Assembly (NCBI RefSeq): GCF_014850955.1
Contig: NZ_JACXSS010000001.1
Location: 3,534,001 to 3,598,000 of the forward strand
Direction of reading: 5' to 3'
Length of the DNA stretch: 64,000 bases
Source of the DNA: Methylomonas albis
Lineage (GTDB): Bacteria > Pseudomonadota > Gammaproteobacteria > Methylococcales > Methylomonadaceae
Made by a program: the position numbers and the translations under genes. The notes beneath the pieces are model-generated. The model ran no database searches and had not been told where the DNA came from. It saw only the letters and a list, made by a program, of their open reading frames with translations. Below are positions 8,728 to 17,030 of the stretch, piece after piece. How positions within the stretch are numbered: position 1 is the first letter of the stretch; each line of letters starts with the position of its first letter.

Positions 8728-9201
8728 TTACAACAAGCCGTTTTCGGCAAAGGAATAAACCGATTCACCAATGATGAAGTGGTCGAGCAATTTGACATCG
8801 ATCAACCCCAACACTTGTTTCAATTTGTCGGTAATCGTCCGATCCGCCTGACTGGGTTCGGATATTCCCGACGGGTGGTTGTGCGCCACGATCATGGCGG
8901 CCGCATTGTGCTGTAATACCGCTTTGATCACTTCCCGCGGATAGACACTGGCGCCATCCAGCGTGCCTCTGAACAGTTCGTCGAGGGCTAACACTTGATG
9001 TTGGCTGTTTAAAAATACGCAGACAAACACTTCATGCTCGTACTGTGCCAATTGTAATTTCAGATAATCCGCTGCCTTGGCCGGTTCGGTAATGGCGGTG
9101 CCTTTGGCAAAATAGCCATTGAATAGCTTGGTGGCCGCATCCAGCACATCGGCTTCGGTGGCTTGACGGTAATCACCATCGGTTTCTTGAATGAATAACA
9201 T
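8728..9201 (-). CDS. radC: RadC-like JAB/JAMM domain protein
   Basis: A 157-residue protein with the RadC (DUF2466) JAB fold. The metal-binding motif is complete: AHNHPSG, then S and D in SEPSQADR, with an upstream Glu on the strand leading into the domain. It lacks the N-terminal helix-hairpin-helix part of chromosomal RadC, so it is the short form typical of plasmids and ICEs. It is probably a metalloprotein, but a repair role is not supported for the family. The ATG at 9201 has AGGAGAA seven bases ahead. A hairpin leader (C) occupies 9202-9277. Confidence 0.85.
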   Translation of the reverse strand: MLFIQETDGDYRQATEADVLDAATKLFNGYFAKGTAITEPAKAADYLKLQLAQYEHEVFVCVFLNSQHQVLALDELFRGTLDGASVYPREVIKAVLQHNAAAMIVAHNHPSGISEPSQADRTITDKLKQVLGLIDVKLLDHFIIGESVYSFAENGLL

Positions 9202-9277
9202 GGGCGTTCTCCTGTTAAATAAAACCGAAGAAACACACCCACTGCAACGCGGGGAATGTGTTTCCCCGGTTGGGTTA
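9202..9277 (-). promoter_or_regulatory. Hairpin leader C before radC
   Basis: The clearest copy. On the minus strand AACCC is followed by a perfect 6-bp stem (GGGGAA with TTCCCC, 9251-9267, 5-nt loop), then GCAGTGGGTGTG, TTCTTCGG and AGGAGAACGCCC before the ATG. Its placement before radC is why the radC RNA motif is suggested for the whole set. Confidence 0.6.
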
Positions 9278-9359
9278 TGAAAATCGGCTCCATCCGTTTT
9301 GACGGGATCAAGCCACTCAGTTGAAAAGATCCGTCATTCGCGACGGCCAGATTTGACGA

Positions 9360-9812
9360 CTAATCTTTTGGCCAAGGCTCAACCGCTTTGACGGTGTACC
9401 ACTCGTTGCCGGTTGGCGCATCGTGGTGAAAATTTTGCAGGCGAATCGTATGATCATCAGTCACGAACACCTTGAAGGTGCACTCGGTGTTGGGCAGAAG
9501 ATTATCCAAAAACCGGCCGCCGTCATCGGCAATAAAATCCTTAGTCCCACTGAGGCTGCGCCATCCAAAACATCTCACTTCGGCATGCCAATAGCCTGCA
9601 GGGTTAAGGGTACGTAGAATCTCCGAGAGCCGTTCCGTTAACGCCTCCCACGCAAAGCTAAAAAGATCGCCATCTTCACAGGCTAATGCAAATGCTTGAT
9701 CAGCATTGTCAGCCTCGCCGGTCTCGAGCAACACTTGGGATTGCTGTTGAGCGATTTCGCCAGTATCCCAAACCAAGCAAGGTTCACCTTTCGGTACATG
9801 AGGTGTATTCAT
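9360..9812 (-). CDS. ICE hypothetical protein
   Basis: A 150-residue acidic protein, starting MNTPHVPKGEPCLVWDTGE at the ATG at 9812, with GGAG seven bases upstream. Trp and Phe are frequent (FSFAWEALTERL, CFGWRSLSGTKDF, NEWYTVKAVEPWPKD). No signal peptide, membrane helix or catalytic motif is visible, and I do not recognise the family. It lies between the STY4534 and radC genes in the ICE block and has the same type of hairpin leader, which supports it as a genuine ICE gene under common control. Confidence 0.6.
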   Translation of the reverse strand: MNTPHVPKGEPCLVWDTGEIAQQQSQVLLETGEADNADQAFALACEDGDLFSFAWEALTERLSEILRTLNPAGYWHAEVRCFGWRSLSGTKDFIADDGGRFLDNLLPNTECTFKVFVTDDHTIRLQNFHHDAPTGNEWYTVKAVEPWPKD

Positions 9813-9900
9813 AAGCTTCTCCGCCACATTACAATGCCGAAGAATGCTTTCCACTGCGTGCCGCCGGGAAAATCGATCCCCGACTGGGTTAAAAAATATT
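9813..9900 (-). promoter_or_regulatory. Hairpin leader D
   Basis: Precedes the 150-residue ICE gene. On the minus strand AACCC is followed by a 6-bp stem CGGGGA with TTCCCG (9865-9870 with 9877-9882; one G-T pair), then GCAGTGGAA, TTCTTCGGC and GGCGGAGAAGCTT before the ATG. Just upstream is the first copy of the 90-nt structured repeat. Confidence 0.55.
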
Positions 9901-9902
9901 GT

Positions 9903-9994
9903 CTGCTGCAATTCCCGCAGGAATCGGCGACTGGAAGCGCAGACGCGCAGTCGCTAAAGGTCTCGCTGAAACGCAGTGAGCACGGTTAAAAACG
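9903..9994. repeat. Structured repeat X, copy 1
   Basis: About 90 bp shared with 11115-11207. Read on the plus strand it has a conserved CCCGCAGGAATCGG, a 7-bp stem GCGACTG with CAGTCGC (9927-9933 with 9948-9954), the box AAAGGTCTC, a 7-bp stem CTCGCTG with CAGTGAG (9962-9968 with 9974-9980), and TTAAAAACG. Differences from copy 2 preserve pairing. The G-T pair in the second stem is a wobble only on the plus strand, which hints at plus-strand RNA. Function unknown. Confidence 0.6.
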
Positions 9995-10515
9995 CTATTT
10001 CTTCAAGTTTCCGGAAACAATATCGGTTGATCCCAAGCGATCAGCGGATACCGGTTTTTCACAATACCTCTGCCGGAATCGGGGCAGATATTCTGAAAAA
10101 ACCGGGTGTACACACCCTGCACTGCCGGCCTGTACACCGTTGTTTGTCGTGAAACTCGGTAAACTCCCATGACGGACAGCAGCTTGACGGCCCATCATGC
10201 TTTGCTTAGGTCTCAAAAAGACCCACCACTCATCACCAAGAGATCGGTTTCCCGTTGTTTAAACTGACCTCATTGCTGCTTGACCCGGTTTGCGAGTGAT
10301 CTCAAGTCATATTCAATATGCACGGTCTACCGCACAAAAGGTTCCATCAATCGCCGGCGATGGCAGCCGGTGTCGTCGGTTGGCAACGCTAAAAGTTAGC
10401 GTTTTCCCGGAAAGCCCTGCCCTGCTGAGCAATCACAAGACCTTCTGCGAAAACGGCTGACGCCTGGTTATAGGATCAAGCAGGCACAGAACATTGGATG
10501 TTCTGTGCCTAGCAC
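9995..10515. other. Gap with hairpins, no clear gene
   Basis: A 73-codon minus frame (9995-10216) starts with ATG but has no ribosome site or recognised family; it could be a small ICE gene but I do not call it. A perfect 8-bp hairpin AACGCTAA-AAG-TTAGCGTT lies at 10385-10403, followed by four T on the plus strand. Confidence 0.4.
10482..10510 (-). terminator. Long perfect hairpin after the STY4534 gene
   Basis: AGGCACAGAAC (10482-10492) and GTTCTGTGCCT (10500-10510) form an 11-bp stem with a 7-nt loop, 5 bp past the stop of the gene ending at 10516. No long T run follows on the minus strand, so it may be a weak terminator or an RNA-stabilising hairpin. Confidence 0.5.
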
Positions 10516-11007
10516 TTAATGGACGGCTGCCTGTGCCCTATCGTTAGATCCCGTTGGACTAGGATCGGCAAGCGGCTGGGTTTCGGACTGCACATCGTTG
10601 TCCGCTTCAGTTTTGGGCGGCGCAGTGTATACACTGACACCGTCGACTTTGATCCAATGAATGAATAACAATCTGGCTTTCAGGCTAACGCCGGTTTCGC
10701 CCTGTTTAACACCGGATTCGTAAGTAAACGTATCCGCATACAGATCGCCCAACTTGAAGCCGATCAGGATTTTTTTCTCTTCCTGACAAGCTTTGTGCAT
10801 ACGTTTGATAAGTTTTTGGGCTTCCGAACCGCTTACCCGGCAATCGAAGCGGGTATATTGCACATCGTCCTCGGCGCCGTGTAAGGCGGAGATATCGCAG
10901 GCCCAAAAGTTTTCGCCGCGTTTGACGTTCACTTCCCGGATACGATTGACATAACCGATGCCGTGAATATGCAAGTCGAAGTATTTGGTTTGTGGGGTTG
11001 TAGTCAT
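10516..11007 (-). CDS. STY4534-family ICE protein (DUF3577)
   Basis: A 163-residue protein of the STY4534/DUF3577 type, a regular member of SPI-7/PFGI-1-type ICE replication clusters. It starts MTTTPQTKYFDLHIHGIGYVN and contains GENFWACDISALHGAEDDV and YTRFDCRVSG, with a low-complexity, acidic and polar C-terminus (residues about 130-163). The order of strands suggests a nucleic-acid-binding fold, and context suggests a DNA-processing or replication role. The ATG at 11007 has GGGAGAA seven bases before it. Leader E lies upstream. Confidence 0.8.
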   Translation of the reverse strand: MTTTPQTKYFDLHIHGIGYVNRIREVNVKRGENFWACDISALHGAEDDVQYTRFDCRVSGSEAQKLIKRMHKACQEEKKILIGFKLGDLYADTFTYESGVKQGETGVSLKARLLFIHWIKVDGVSVYTAPPKTEADNDVQSETQPLADPSPTGSNDRAQAAVH

Positions 11008-11090
11008 GGTCGTTCTCCCGTTGATAAAATGACAAAAACCGGAAAAACGTCGTGCCTCCCACTGGGAAACCGATTTCCCGGAGGGTTGGC
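11008..11090 (-). promoter_or_regulatory. Hairpin leader E before the STY4534 gene
   Basis: On the minus strand AACCCTCC leads into a perfect 6-bp stem GGGAAA with TTTCCC (11064-11069 with 11074-11079, 4-nt loop), then CAGTGGGAGG, TTTTTCCGG and CGGGAGAACGACC before the ATG. This is the same order of parts as leaders A, C and D. The second copy of repeat X lies just upstream, as in D. Confidence 0.55.
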
Positions 11091-11114
11091 CCATGTTTCC
11101 ATGGTTGAATCACA

Positions 11115-11207
11115 TCTGCACGACTCCCGCAGGAATCGGCTACCGGTTTTGCAGATGCGCGGTAGCAAAAGGTCTCACTGATAACGCAGTGATCACGCTT
11201 AAAAACG
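11115..11207. repeat. Structured repeat X, copy 2
   Basis: Second copy of the repeat at 9903-9994. The first stem is GCTACCG with CGGTAGC (11139-11145 with 11160-11166); compared with copy 1, a T-A pair has become G-C and a C-G pair has become T-A, so two pairs changed on both sides. The second stem is TCACTG with CAGTGA (11175-11180 with 11187-11192). CCCGCAGGAATCGG, GCAGA, AAAGGTCTC and TTAAAAACG are shared. Confidence 0.6.
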
Positions 11208-11267
11208 AGTGCCCTGCTTCATTCGGTCTAAGCTTTATCAAAATCCGTTGACGAACCGGTCTTTGTC

Positions 11268-11576
11268 TCACTGATGTCCGACATACTCGGTATACGTGCA
11301 GGCCGGAAAACGGCTACAACCGATAAATGTTTGCCCACGTCGCCGCCCTTTACGTATGGTGCGCTCTACCCGCTCGCCTTCACCGCATTCAGGACAGGTT
11401 TCACCAGTAGATTTCGCCGTTGACCGCTGTTTTCCGGGTTTACTTTCCTCATCCGGCAAAATCATCTGGCATTCCGGATAATTGGAACATCCCCAAAAAT
11501 AGCCGTAGCGATTCTTGCGTCGAACTAAACGGATTTTACAACTTGGGCAATCAAACTCAGTCGGCTTACAACTCAT
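11268..11576 (-). CDS. Topoisomerase-type C4 zinc-finger protein
   Basis: A 102-residue protein made of two C4 zinc fingers of the topoisomerase I/III C-terminal type: CPSC with CSNYPEC (residues about 10-36) and CPECG with CSRFPAC (about 60-93), joined by a basic, Ser/Thr-rich linker. These fingers bind single-stranded DNA. No topoisomerase catalytic domain is present; in related ICEs a topoisomerase III gene is usually nearby, and here it is absent from the window. It may be a stand-alone DNA-binding protein or the remaining tail of a lost topB. It is the first gene of the 7.1-11.6 kb block. Confidence 0.8.
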   Translation of the reverse strand: MSCKPTEFDCPSCKIRLVRRKNRYGYFWGCSNYPECQMILPDEESKPGKQRSTAKSTGETCPECGEGERVERTIRKGRRRGQTFIGCSRFPACTYTEYVGHQ

Positions 11577-11904
11577 GGTTGGGAAACTGTACTAATTTTG
11601 GCTGGAATGAACAGCCAAAACTCTGAGCCATCTTTAATCGGTTTTATGCGAAGGGTATTCGGATCAAAAACCAGGCAGCTATTTTGATATGATTGCGTCA
11701 GTCGCGAACGGTAACCGCAAACTTTCCTTAGGGTCACCGGGATAAGTATGTATTCAGACTGCTTGCTGGAAAGCGGCCAACGAAATCCCGATTCCTGGAA
11801 GCGGTCAGACCTGACTGAGTCCAACCGACCCAAACCGGCCAGTCAAATTTTTCTGTGAATCCTTTCGATCAAGTTCAATTTCTTAGAAAGCGGACGTTCG
11901 TTGA
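11577..11904. other. Gap between ICE block and cargo locus
   Basis: No supportable gene. An 86-codon minus frame (11573-11833) overlaps the zinc-finger start and has no ribosome site or domain. This is one boundary of the Rhs/exosortase cargo; no clear direct or inverted repeat was seen. Confidence 0.4.
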
Positions 11905-12516
11905 TCAAACCCGAAGTATGGCTCGCTGTAACACAATACACAGCCAAGCGGCGACAATCCCCAAAAGCCAGCGACCGCCCAGTTCGCAAAACACCATCCA
12001 GTCTACAAACCACGGTATAGCGCGGGGGCTACTGCCTGACTCGGCGATGTCTTGAAACGATATTTCCAGTTTGCCTAATAGCTGTGCCGGCAAAGTCGCC
12101 ATGACGACCAGAACCGCCGTCAGCAAACCCAATCCGATCAATAGAAAGCGTTGTCGCCAATGCTGTACCGGCCATACCAGCAGAATCGATCCTTCAATCA
12201 CCAGCGGCACAAAGCTATGCAGCAAATGGGCGGATGATTTCAACTCGGTGCCAGGCGGAATGAAATGATTGGCGTTCAAGTAAACAGGCCTAAGCACCCA
12301 GGCCGACAACTCAATCGAGTAATCCAATTGAGATTGCACTGATTTCAGCAAGTTTAAGCTGGACGATAGATCGGGAGACATCCAGATCATGACCGCCTTT
12401 AGCAACGGGAACAACCCTTTTGCCAGCCACTCCCCAAAATACAAAACCAAGCCGGACAACACCAGCCAGGCTAGCAAGCCTTTCAGAGTCAGAACAAACA
12501 GCTCACGCCGGCTCAT
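11905..12516 (-). CDS. Exosortase-H-associated membrane protein
   Basis: A 203-residue integral membrane protein. The ATG at 12516 overlaps the end of the exosortase gene by 14 bp, indicating translational coupling; an in-frame ATG at 12567 would overlap much more. Hydrophobic segments lie at LTLKGLLAWLVLSGLVLYF, SFVPLVIEGSILLVWPV, FLLIGLGLLTAVLVVMATL and the C-terminal WLLGIVAAWLCIVL. Between the first and second is a polar, probably periplasmic stretch. Membrane proteins of this kind are regularly encoded beside exosortase H (family association from memory) and are presumed to help IPTL-CTERM processing. Confidence 0.75.
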   Translation of the reverse strand: MSRRELFVLTLKGLLAWLVLSGLVLYFGEWLAKGLFPLLKAVMIWMSPDLSSSLNLLKSVQSQLDYSIELSAWVLRPVYLNANHFIPPGTELKSSAHLLHSFVPLVIEGSILLVWPVQHWRQRFLLIGLGLLTAVLVVMATLPAQLLGKLEISFQDIAESGSSPRAIPWFVDWMVFCELGGRWLLGIVAAWLCIVLQRAILRV

Positions 12517-13033
12517 GGAGTCTATTTGTCGAGCCAAATGCCCACCAGGCAAAATAGAAACACCCAAAAATAACCATCAGTGTCGGTGCCACATAGGTAT
12601 GAATTAGCTGAAACCAACTGGGTTGGTAAGCGATGACGAAATACAGCACGCAAATGCGCAAGAGATTTAGGCCATAGATCAAGCCGGTGCCCAGTAGCAG
12701 ACCCAGCACCTTCCGCTTTAATCCGGATGGAAAAACCAAAACGGCGGACACCACCAAAAATAACACCCCGGCACCGTCGCAGCCGCGCACGATCTCCAGG
12801 TTGGCTTTGGCGGAAAGCAGATGATTTTGCTTGGCAAAAACATGTTCCAGCGGAGCCAGCCAGTTAAGCACATCCGCGCAGACCGTGACTACACCATGGT
12901 AATAGATGACATTTGAAAACAGGTCGACCGGAATCTTAAAGTAAGCGTAGTCAAAAAGCACGTAGCAGCCTACGAATAGCGTGAAAGTAAGCCATTCACG
13001 ACTTTTGCCGGTAAAATTCGTGTTGTTACTCAC
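12503..13033 (-). CDS. xrtH: Exosortase H, IPTLxxWG-CTERM-specific
   Basis: A 176-residue membrane transpeptidase-like enzyme that recognises and cuts IPTL-type C-terminal tails in the inner membrane. The exosortase catalytic residues are in place: Cys85 in VRGCDGAG, Arg126 in LNLLRICVLYF and His145 in LIHTYVAP, set among about five hydrophobic helices. The start is a GTG at 13033 with AAGGA upstream. The short length fits XrtH. Its likely substrate is the toroid protein ending VPALPTWAML...R at 24910-26310, the only IPTL-like tail in the window. The associated membrane protein follows with overlap. Confidence 0.85.
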   Translation of the reverse strand: MSNNTNFTGKSREWLTFTLFVGCYVLFDYAYFKIPVDLFSNVIYYHGVVTVCADVLNWLAPLEHVFAKQNHLLSAKANLEIVRGCDGAGVLFLVVSAVLVFPSGLKRKVLGLLLGTGLIYGLNLLRICVLYFVIAYQPSWFQLIHTYVAPTLMVIFGCFYFAWWAFGSTNRLHEPA

Positions 13034-13117
13034 TTACAAAGAAATCCTTGCATCCTGGGCGCGCGTTATCGCTTTAATCCTATTTTTATAGTTTTTCACC
13101 AACCTGTTAAGGGTTAC

Positions 13118-13537
13118 TCAACCAAACTTAATTGAATCTGTAATTTCTGCTGGGTCATCAACAGCAGCTAATACCTCATATATCGATTCATTGAGCTGCG
13201 GCGACTTGTCGGATAAAGCAAAAAGCAATGCGGAAGCAGCCCTTGCTTTAGAAAAAATATTAATTGCTTTGCTATCACCCGCTTCATCTATTTGAAAGTA
13301 TAAATCGTCAAGATTAGAAACCAATAAACTGAGCCTATTTATTAAAGCCTCATCAGGCAATCTATCTTCACGAATACACTGCAAGGCATTTCCAATTTCA
13401 TCAACTTCTAAATTTGTACGCGAAACTGCAATGGCGCATGCATTTGCTACAGCCTCGCGTTGCATTGATAAAGATGCTTGCTTAAAAGCCAAAGAAAATT
13501 GAGGAAATGCGGCATCAAGCCGGGAAGCTGCTGTCAT
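13118..13537 (-). CDS. Unknown protein between immunity and exosortase genes
   Basis: A 139-residue, mostly helical, soluble protein, starting MTAASRLDAAFPQF. It is rich in Ala, Leu, Ser and Asp, with no signal peptide, membrane helix or recognised motif. Local DNA is more AT-rich than the Rhs core, like the toxin tips and immunity genes beside it. It lies 53 bp after the ComJ-like gene on the same strand and may be a further immunity protein whose toxin has been lost, or an accessory of the exosortase. I do not recognise the family. Confidence 0.55.
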   Translation of the reverse strand: MTAASRLDAAFPQFSLAFKQASLSMQREAVANACAIAVSRTNLEVDEIGNALQCIREDRLPDEALINRLSLLVSNLDDLYFQIDEAGDSKAINIFSKARAASALLFALSDKSPQLNESIYEVLAAVDDPAEITDSIKFG

Positions 13538-13590
13538 GAATCTATCCTTAATTTAAGCCCGCAGTCAACCCACCTCGAAGCTATGGTAAA

Positions 13591-14064
13591 TTACGTAGCA
13601 GGACGGGCAATTAAATCAAATTCGTTTGAAAGCTCTATATCGTCGTCTGCCCTGATAATCTCGAAATCTGTCTCCCCCTCATTGAAACGAATATTAATTT
13701 CTGGTGCACCGCCTTCGGCATCATTAAGAAACTCGACTTGCAATGAATATTTCCCAGCTGGAATTTCTAGCGGAGACAAGTCTGAAATACTTCCGATCTC
13801 AATTTTTCCATCAAAACTTTCAAATGGCACCCTAAATGCTCTAATACATTCAGAGCCAAGCTTCTGAATTGGCTCGTTGATAAATAAATTAACTTTATGA
13901 TCACCATCAGCAAACAACCCGCGGAACGAGACGCTGCCGGGTCTCCATGAAAAACCCTGCGAATAGTTTCGCTCACTCCAGTCATTGAATGGTTGAGCTA
14001 GCGAGCTTGCAAATATACATAGCTGGGAATATGACAAATAAATGTTTAATCCTAATTTGGACAT
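13591..14064 (-). CDS. ComJ-like immunity protein for a NucA/NucB-type nuclease
   Basis: A 157-residue protein whose order of motifs follows Bacillus ComJ, the inhibitor of the DNA-entry nuclease NucA: an early LSYSQLCIF, then DWSERNYSQGFSWRPGSVSF, then KVNLFIN, FRVPFES and IPAGKYSLQVEF. Its start overlaps the stop of the upstream nuclease tip by one base (TAATG), the usual close coupling of toxin and immunity. Role by family and context: neutralise the nuclease in the cytoplasm. The cognate toxin frame is broken by one base, but this gene is intact, so it may still protect against incoming nuclease of the same type. Confidence 0.75.
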   Translation of the reverse strand: MSKLGLNIYLSYSQLCIFASSLAQPFNDWSERNYSQGFSWRPGSVSFRGLFADGDHKVNLFINEPIQKLGSECIRAFRVPFESFDGKIEIGSISDLSPLEIPAGKYSLQVEFLNDAEGGAPEINIRFNEGETDFEIIRADDDIELSNEFDLIARPAT

Positions 14065-16897
14065 TAGTCGGTTACCTTAATTCTAACTTTATCTCCATTT
14101 GCGAGCCCACGACAAGCATTCCCAATACATGCCCCTGCTGCCATATTGTCCCTTGGATTAATTGGTCTTACACTTGCGCCAGCTCCTCCCTCTTTAAACA
14201 TCGCCGGAGGATACTCATCTAATTGTTTGCCGGTGACTTTGGGTATTCCGCCGATTGATGCATCCCTGTTAGTAGATGCTGCATCACGAGCAATAGTTAG
14301 AATACGGGATGACCAGCGTTCTGCGCATCGGCAATATGGTCCGCTGCTTCACCATATTTCGCACGAGAAATAGGTATTTCCTTCGCTATGTTTTGTACAG
14401 GAATATTATCAGCCTGCCTAGCCAAATCAACCCCTTTATCAGCCCAGCGTCCTATCCTGGCGGCATCGCCGATGATGCCGGCCACCGGAAACATGCCGGC
14501 TAGAGAGGTGGAGGTGCCGAAGGCATCACCCTGATAGGCGTAAATACTGGCCGCACCCAGTCCGGCGGCTTGCGAGACAACTGGCACTTCGGAGGACGCT
14601 AATATATCCAGTCCAAATTGTCCTGCACAGCCCCAACCAATCTGGCTGGCAATATTGCTGGCAGTGTTGTAGTAACTCGCTCCAGCAGTCCAAGCGTTGG
14701 AAACCTTATTCGCAAACAAACCATTCGGATCATTGAAGTTAACCGGATTATTGCCAACGTAAGCATAGCGATTGATCCCATCCGCATACCCCAACGGATC
14801 ACGTTGGGTAAACCTAGTCTGATTCGGATCGTAATACCGGGCCCGGTAGTAGATCAGCCCGCTGACATCCGGCTCCCGTCCGGTGTAGCCGTATTGCGGA
14901 ACGGTGCCGGTACCTCCGATCTTGCTGCCGTAAGCGTCGAACCTTTGCGTGGCGGTGACGACCTTGGTAGCGTTGGTGGTGGCGAGGACGGAGTCCAGGC
15001 CATCCTGGTGGTAGTACTGGGCCGTCGCTGTCGGTAGGTTGACGTTGCCGGTCAGCCTTGCCAGCGGGTGGTCTTGGCCGGCTTGCACATAGACGGCACT
15101 TGCTGTCGTCCAGCCGGTGTTGGGGTATTCGGCGTGTATATTTTGGTCATCGTAATGGTAGTTGGTGGTGGTAGCGCCTTCGGTTTTCTGGATACGGCGG
15201 CCTTGGTCGTCGTATTTGAAGCTGCCGGTGGTGACCGCGTTGACTTGTAATTGATTGAGTCGATTGAAGCTATCGTATTGGGATTGGTTTTGGGTGGTGC
15301 CGGTGCAAGCGGTGTCGCTGGCTCGGGTGACCGTTCCGCCGCTGCATTTCTTGGTTTGCTGGCCGTTTTGATCGTACAGGTAGGCTTCCAGCAAGCTGCC
15401 GCTGAGGTTGGTTTGCCGTACTTCGGTCAGTTGCTGGGCGGCGTTGTGTTTGTAGGCGGTGGTGCTGGTGGCCGGGACGCCGAGTTGCTTTTGCACCCGG
15501 TTGCCGTAAACGTCGTGGCTGAAGCTTTGAGTTTGCGCGGCGGTGCCGTTTTGGACTTGCGTCAACCTGTCGAGAGCGTCGTAGCTGTAGGTGTAGCCGA
15601 GGGTGGCTTGGCCGCTGAGGGCTTCCTGGTTGGTTTTCCGTCTGCCCAGGCCGTCGTAGCTGTATTGGCTTTGTTGGATGACGGTGGCGGCGTTCTTATG
15701 GGCGACCTGGCTGAGGCTGTTATCGCTGTTCCAGGTCAGGGTTTGATCGATGCCGTTGGGATAACGGGCTTCGATCAGCCTACCGCCGTTGTCGTAATCG
15801 AAGGTGTAATGGTCGAAGTTAGGCGCCCACAGGCTGATGAGCCGGCCCACTTCGTCATACAGGTAGTAGCTGCCGCGTCCGTCGTTGTCTTGTAGGCTGT
15901 CCAGCTGGCCGCCGGGGCTCCAGGCGTAGTCGAGGGTTTTTTGGCCTCGGCTGTCGGTGACCTGTTGCAGACGGTGGGCGGCGTCATACGCATAGTCGTA
16001 GGCCACCTGGAGCTGGCTGCCTGGCGTCGGGCTCCAGGTTTCGGCGCGGGTGGTTTGCCCTAACGGGTTGCGGGTATAGTCGATCTTTCTACCGTCTTCG
16101 GCGGTGACGCTGAGTAGTTGATGGCCGTAGTCCCAGACGTACGTCAGGGTGTGGCCGTTGGCGCCTGGCGTTTGCACAGTCTTGACGTTGTTGTTCAGGT
16201 CGTAGCTGAAGCTGGTGACCTGGCCCAGGGCGTCGGTTTCGCTGAGTTTGCGGCCAAAGTCGTCGTAGCTGTAACTGACCTGGGTGGCGACGGTGTCGCT
16301 GCTGCTCGCGCCGGTGTTGGCGTCGATGGCGGTGCCGCCGTCAGCAGTGGTCTGGCCGGCTTTGATTTCCTTCAGATTGCCGAGGTTGTCGTAGATGTAG
16401 CGGGTCAGCGGCCGGATGGTTTGATTGAAAGTTGCGCTGCCGGGATTTTGGTCGACATAAGCGGGTCCAGCGACGCGGATTAACCTGCCCAGCGCGTCGT
16501 AATGTTTCAGGGTATCGCGGGTGGCTTCGGTGGCACCCGCTGCCGGGGTGTCGGTGGTTTTGACGACCTGGCCCAGCGCATCGTAGTCAAACTGGCGGAT
16601 TTGCCCCAGAGTATAGCTGGCGATCTTGGGCTGGGTGACGCTTTTCAGGCGGCCGTCTTGCGTGGCATTCCAGTAGCTGTAGACGGTGCTATTGCCGTTG
16701 GGGTCGGTGACGGATTTGACCCGGCCCGCCGCGTCCAGTTTGCGGCTGACGTTGTGCCCGGCTTTGTCGTAGGCTTTGGTCCAGCGGTTGACGGCGTCGT
16801 AATCAAAACCCAGCGTGTAGTTGTCCGGGTCGGTGATTTGGGTGAGGTTGCCGGCGGCATCGTATTGGTATTGACTGACGTGGCCGCCGGCGTCCAA
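14064..16897 (-). pseudogene. Displaced Rhs C-terminal end with frameshifted NucA/NucB-type nuclease tip
   Basis: An orphan Rhs end, lacking the N-terminal shell and any good start (only TTG at 16897). It repeats the last YD-repeat part and core end (GLIYYRARYYDPNQTRFTQR) of the large Rhs, then changes to a different tip. The tip begins SRAKYGEAADHIADAQNAGH, where the frame stops. In the next frame it continues LTIARDAASTNRDAS, DEYPPAMFKEGGAGASV and DNMAAG, ending KVRIKVTD at a stop overlapping the ComJ-like start. This is the NucA/NucB DNase pattern. Adding one C to the CCC at 14306-14308 restores a continuous frame, so a single-base deletion (or sequencing error) disables the toxin. Confidence 0.8.
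15448..16661. repeat. Rhs core duplication, copy 1
   Basis: About 1.2 kb that appears base-for-base identical to 18831-20044 (offset 3383) wherever I compared them; both copies even contain identical shadow reading frames. Outside these limits the copies remain homologous but diverge (for example 14800-15440 against 18180-18830). Such identity indicates a recent duplication or ongoing gene conversion. Confidence 0.85.
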
Positions 16898-17030
16898 GTC
16901 GCTGGAGCACCCGGCGGAGCCGATGATAAATTGTTAAAGAGCGGTGCGATAGATGCGCCTCCTGGCGTCGGCTACATCCTATGGGCGCACGTTATCGGCG
17001 CACCTCATGACATTACGAGACATTGGAATA

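Noticed and set aside
7814..9201. Assigning DUF932 and RadC to DNA repair or anti-restriction
   Set aside because: The families are linked to mobile elements by context, but no such activity can be read from the sequence.
9995..10216. A 73-codon minus-strand frame in the ICE block
   Set aside because: ATG start, but no ribosome site or hairpin leader of the type found before its neighbours, and no family recognised; left uncalled.
11573..11833. An 86-codon minus-strand frame before the zinc-finger gene
   Set aside because: Overlaps the zinc-finger start, has no ribosome site and no known domain.
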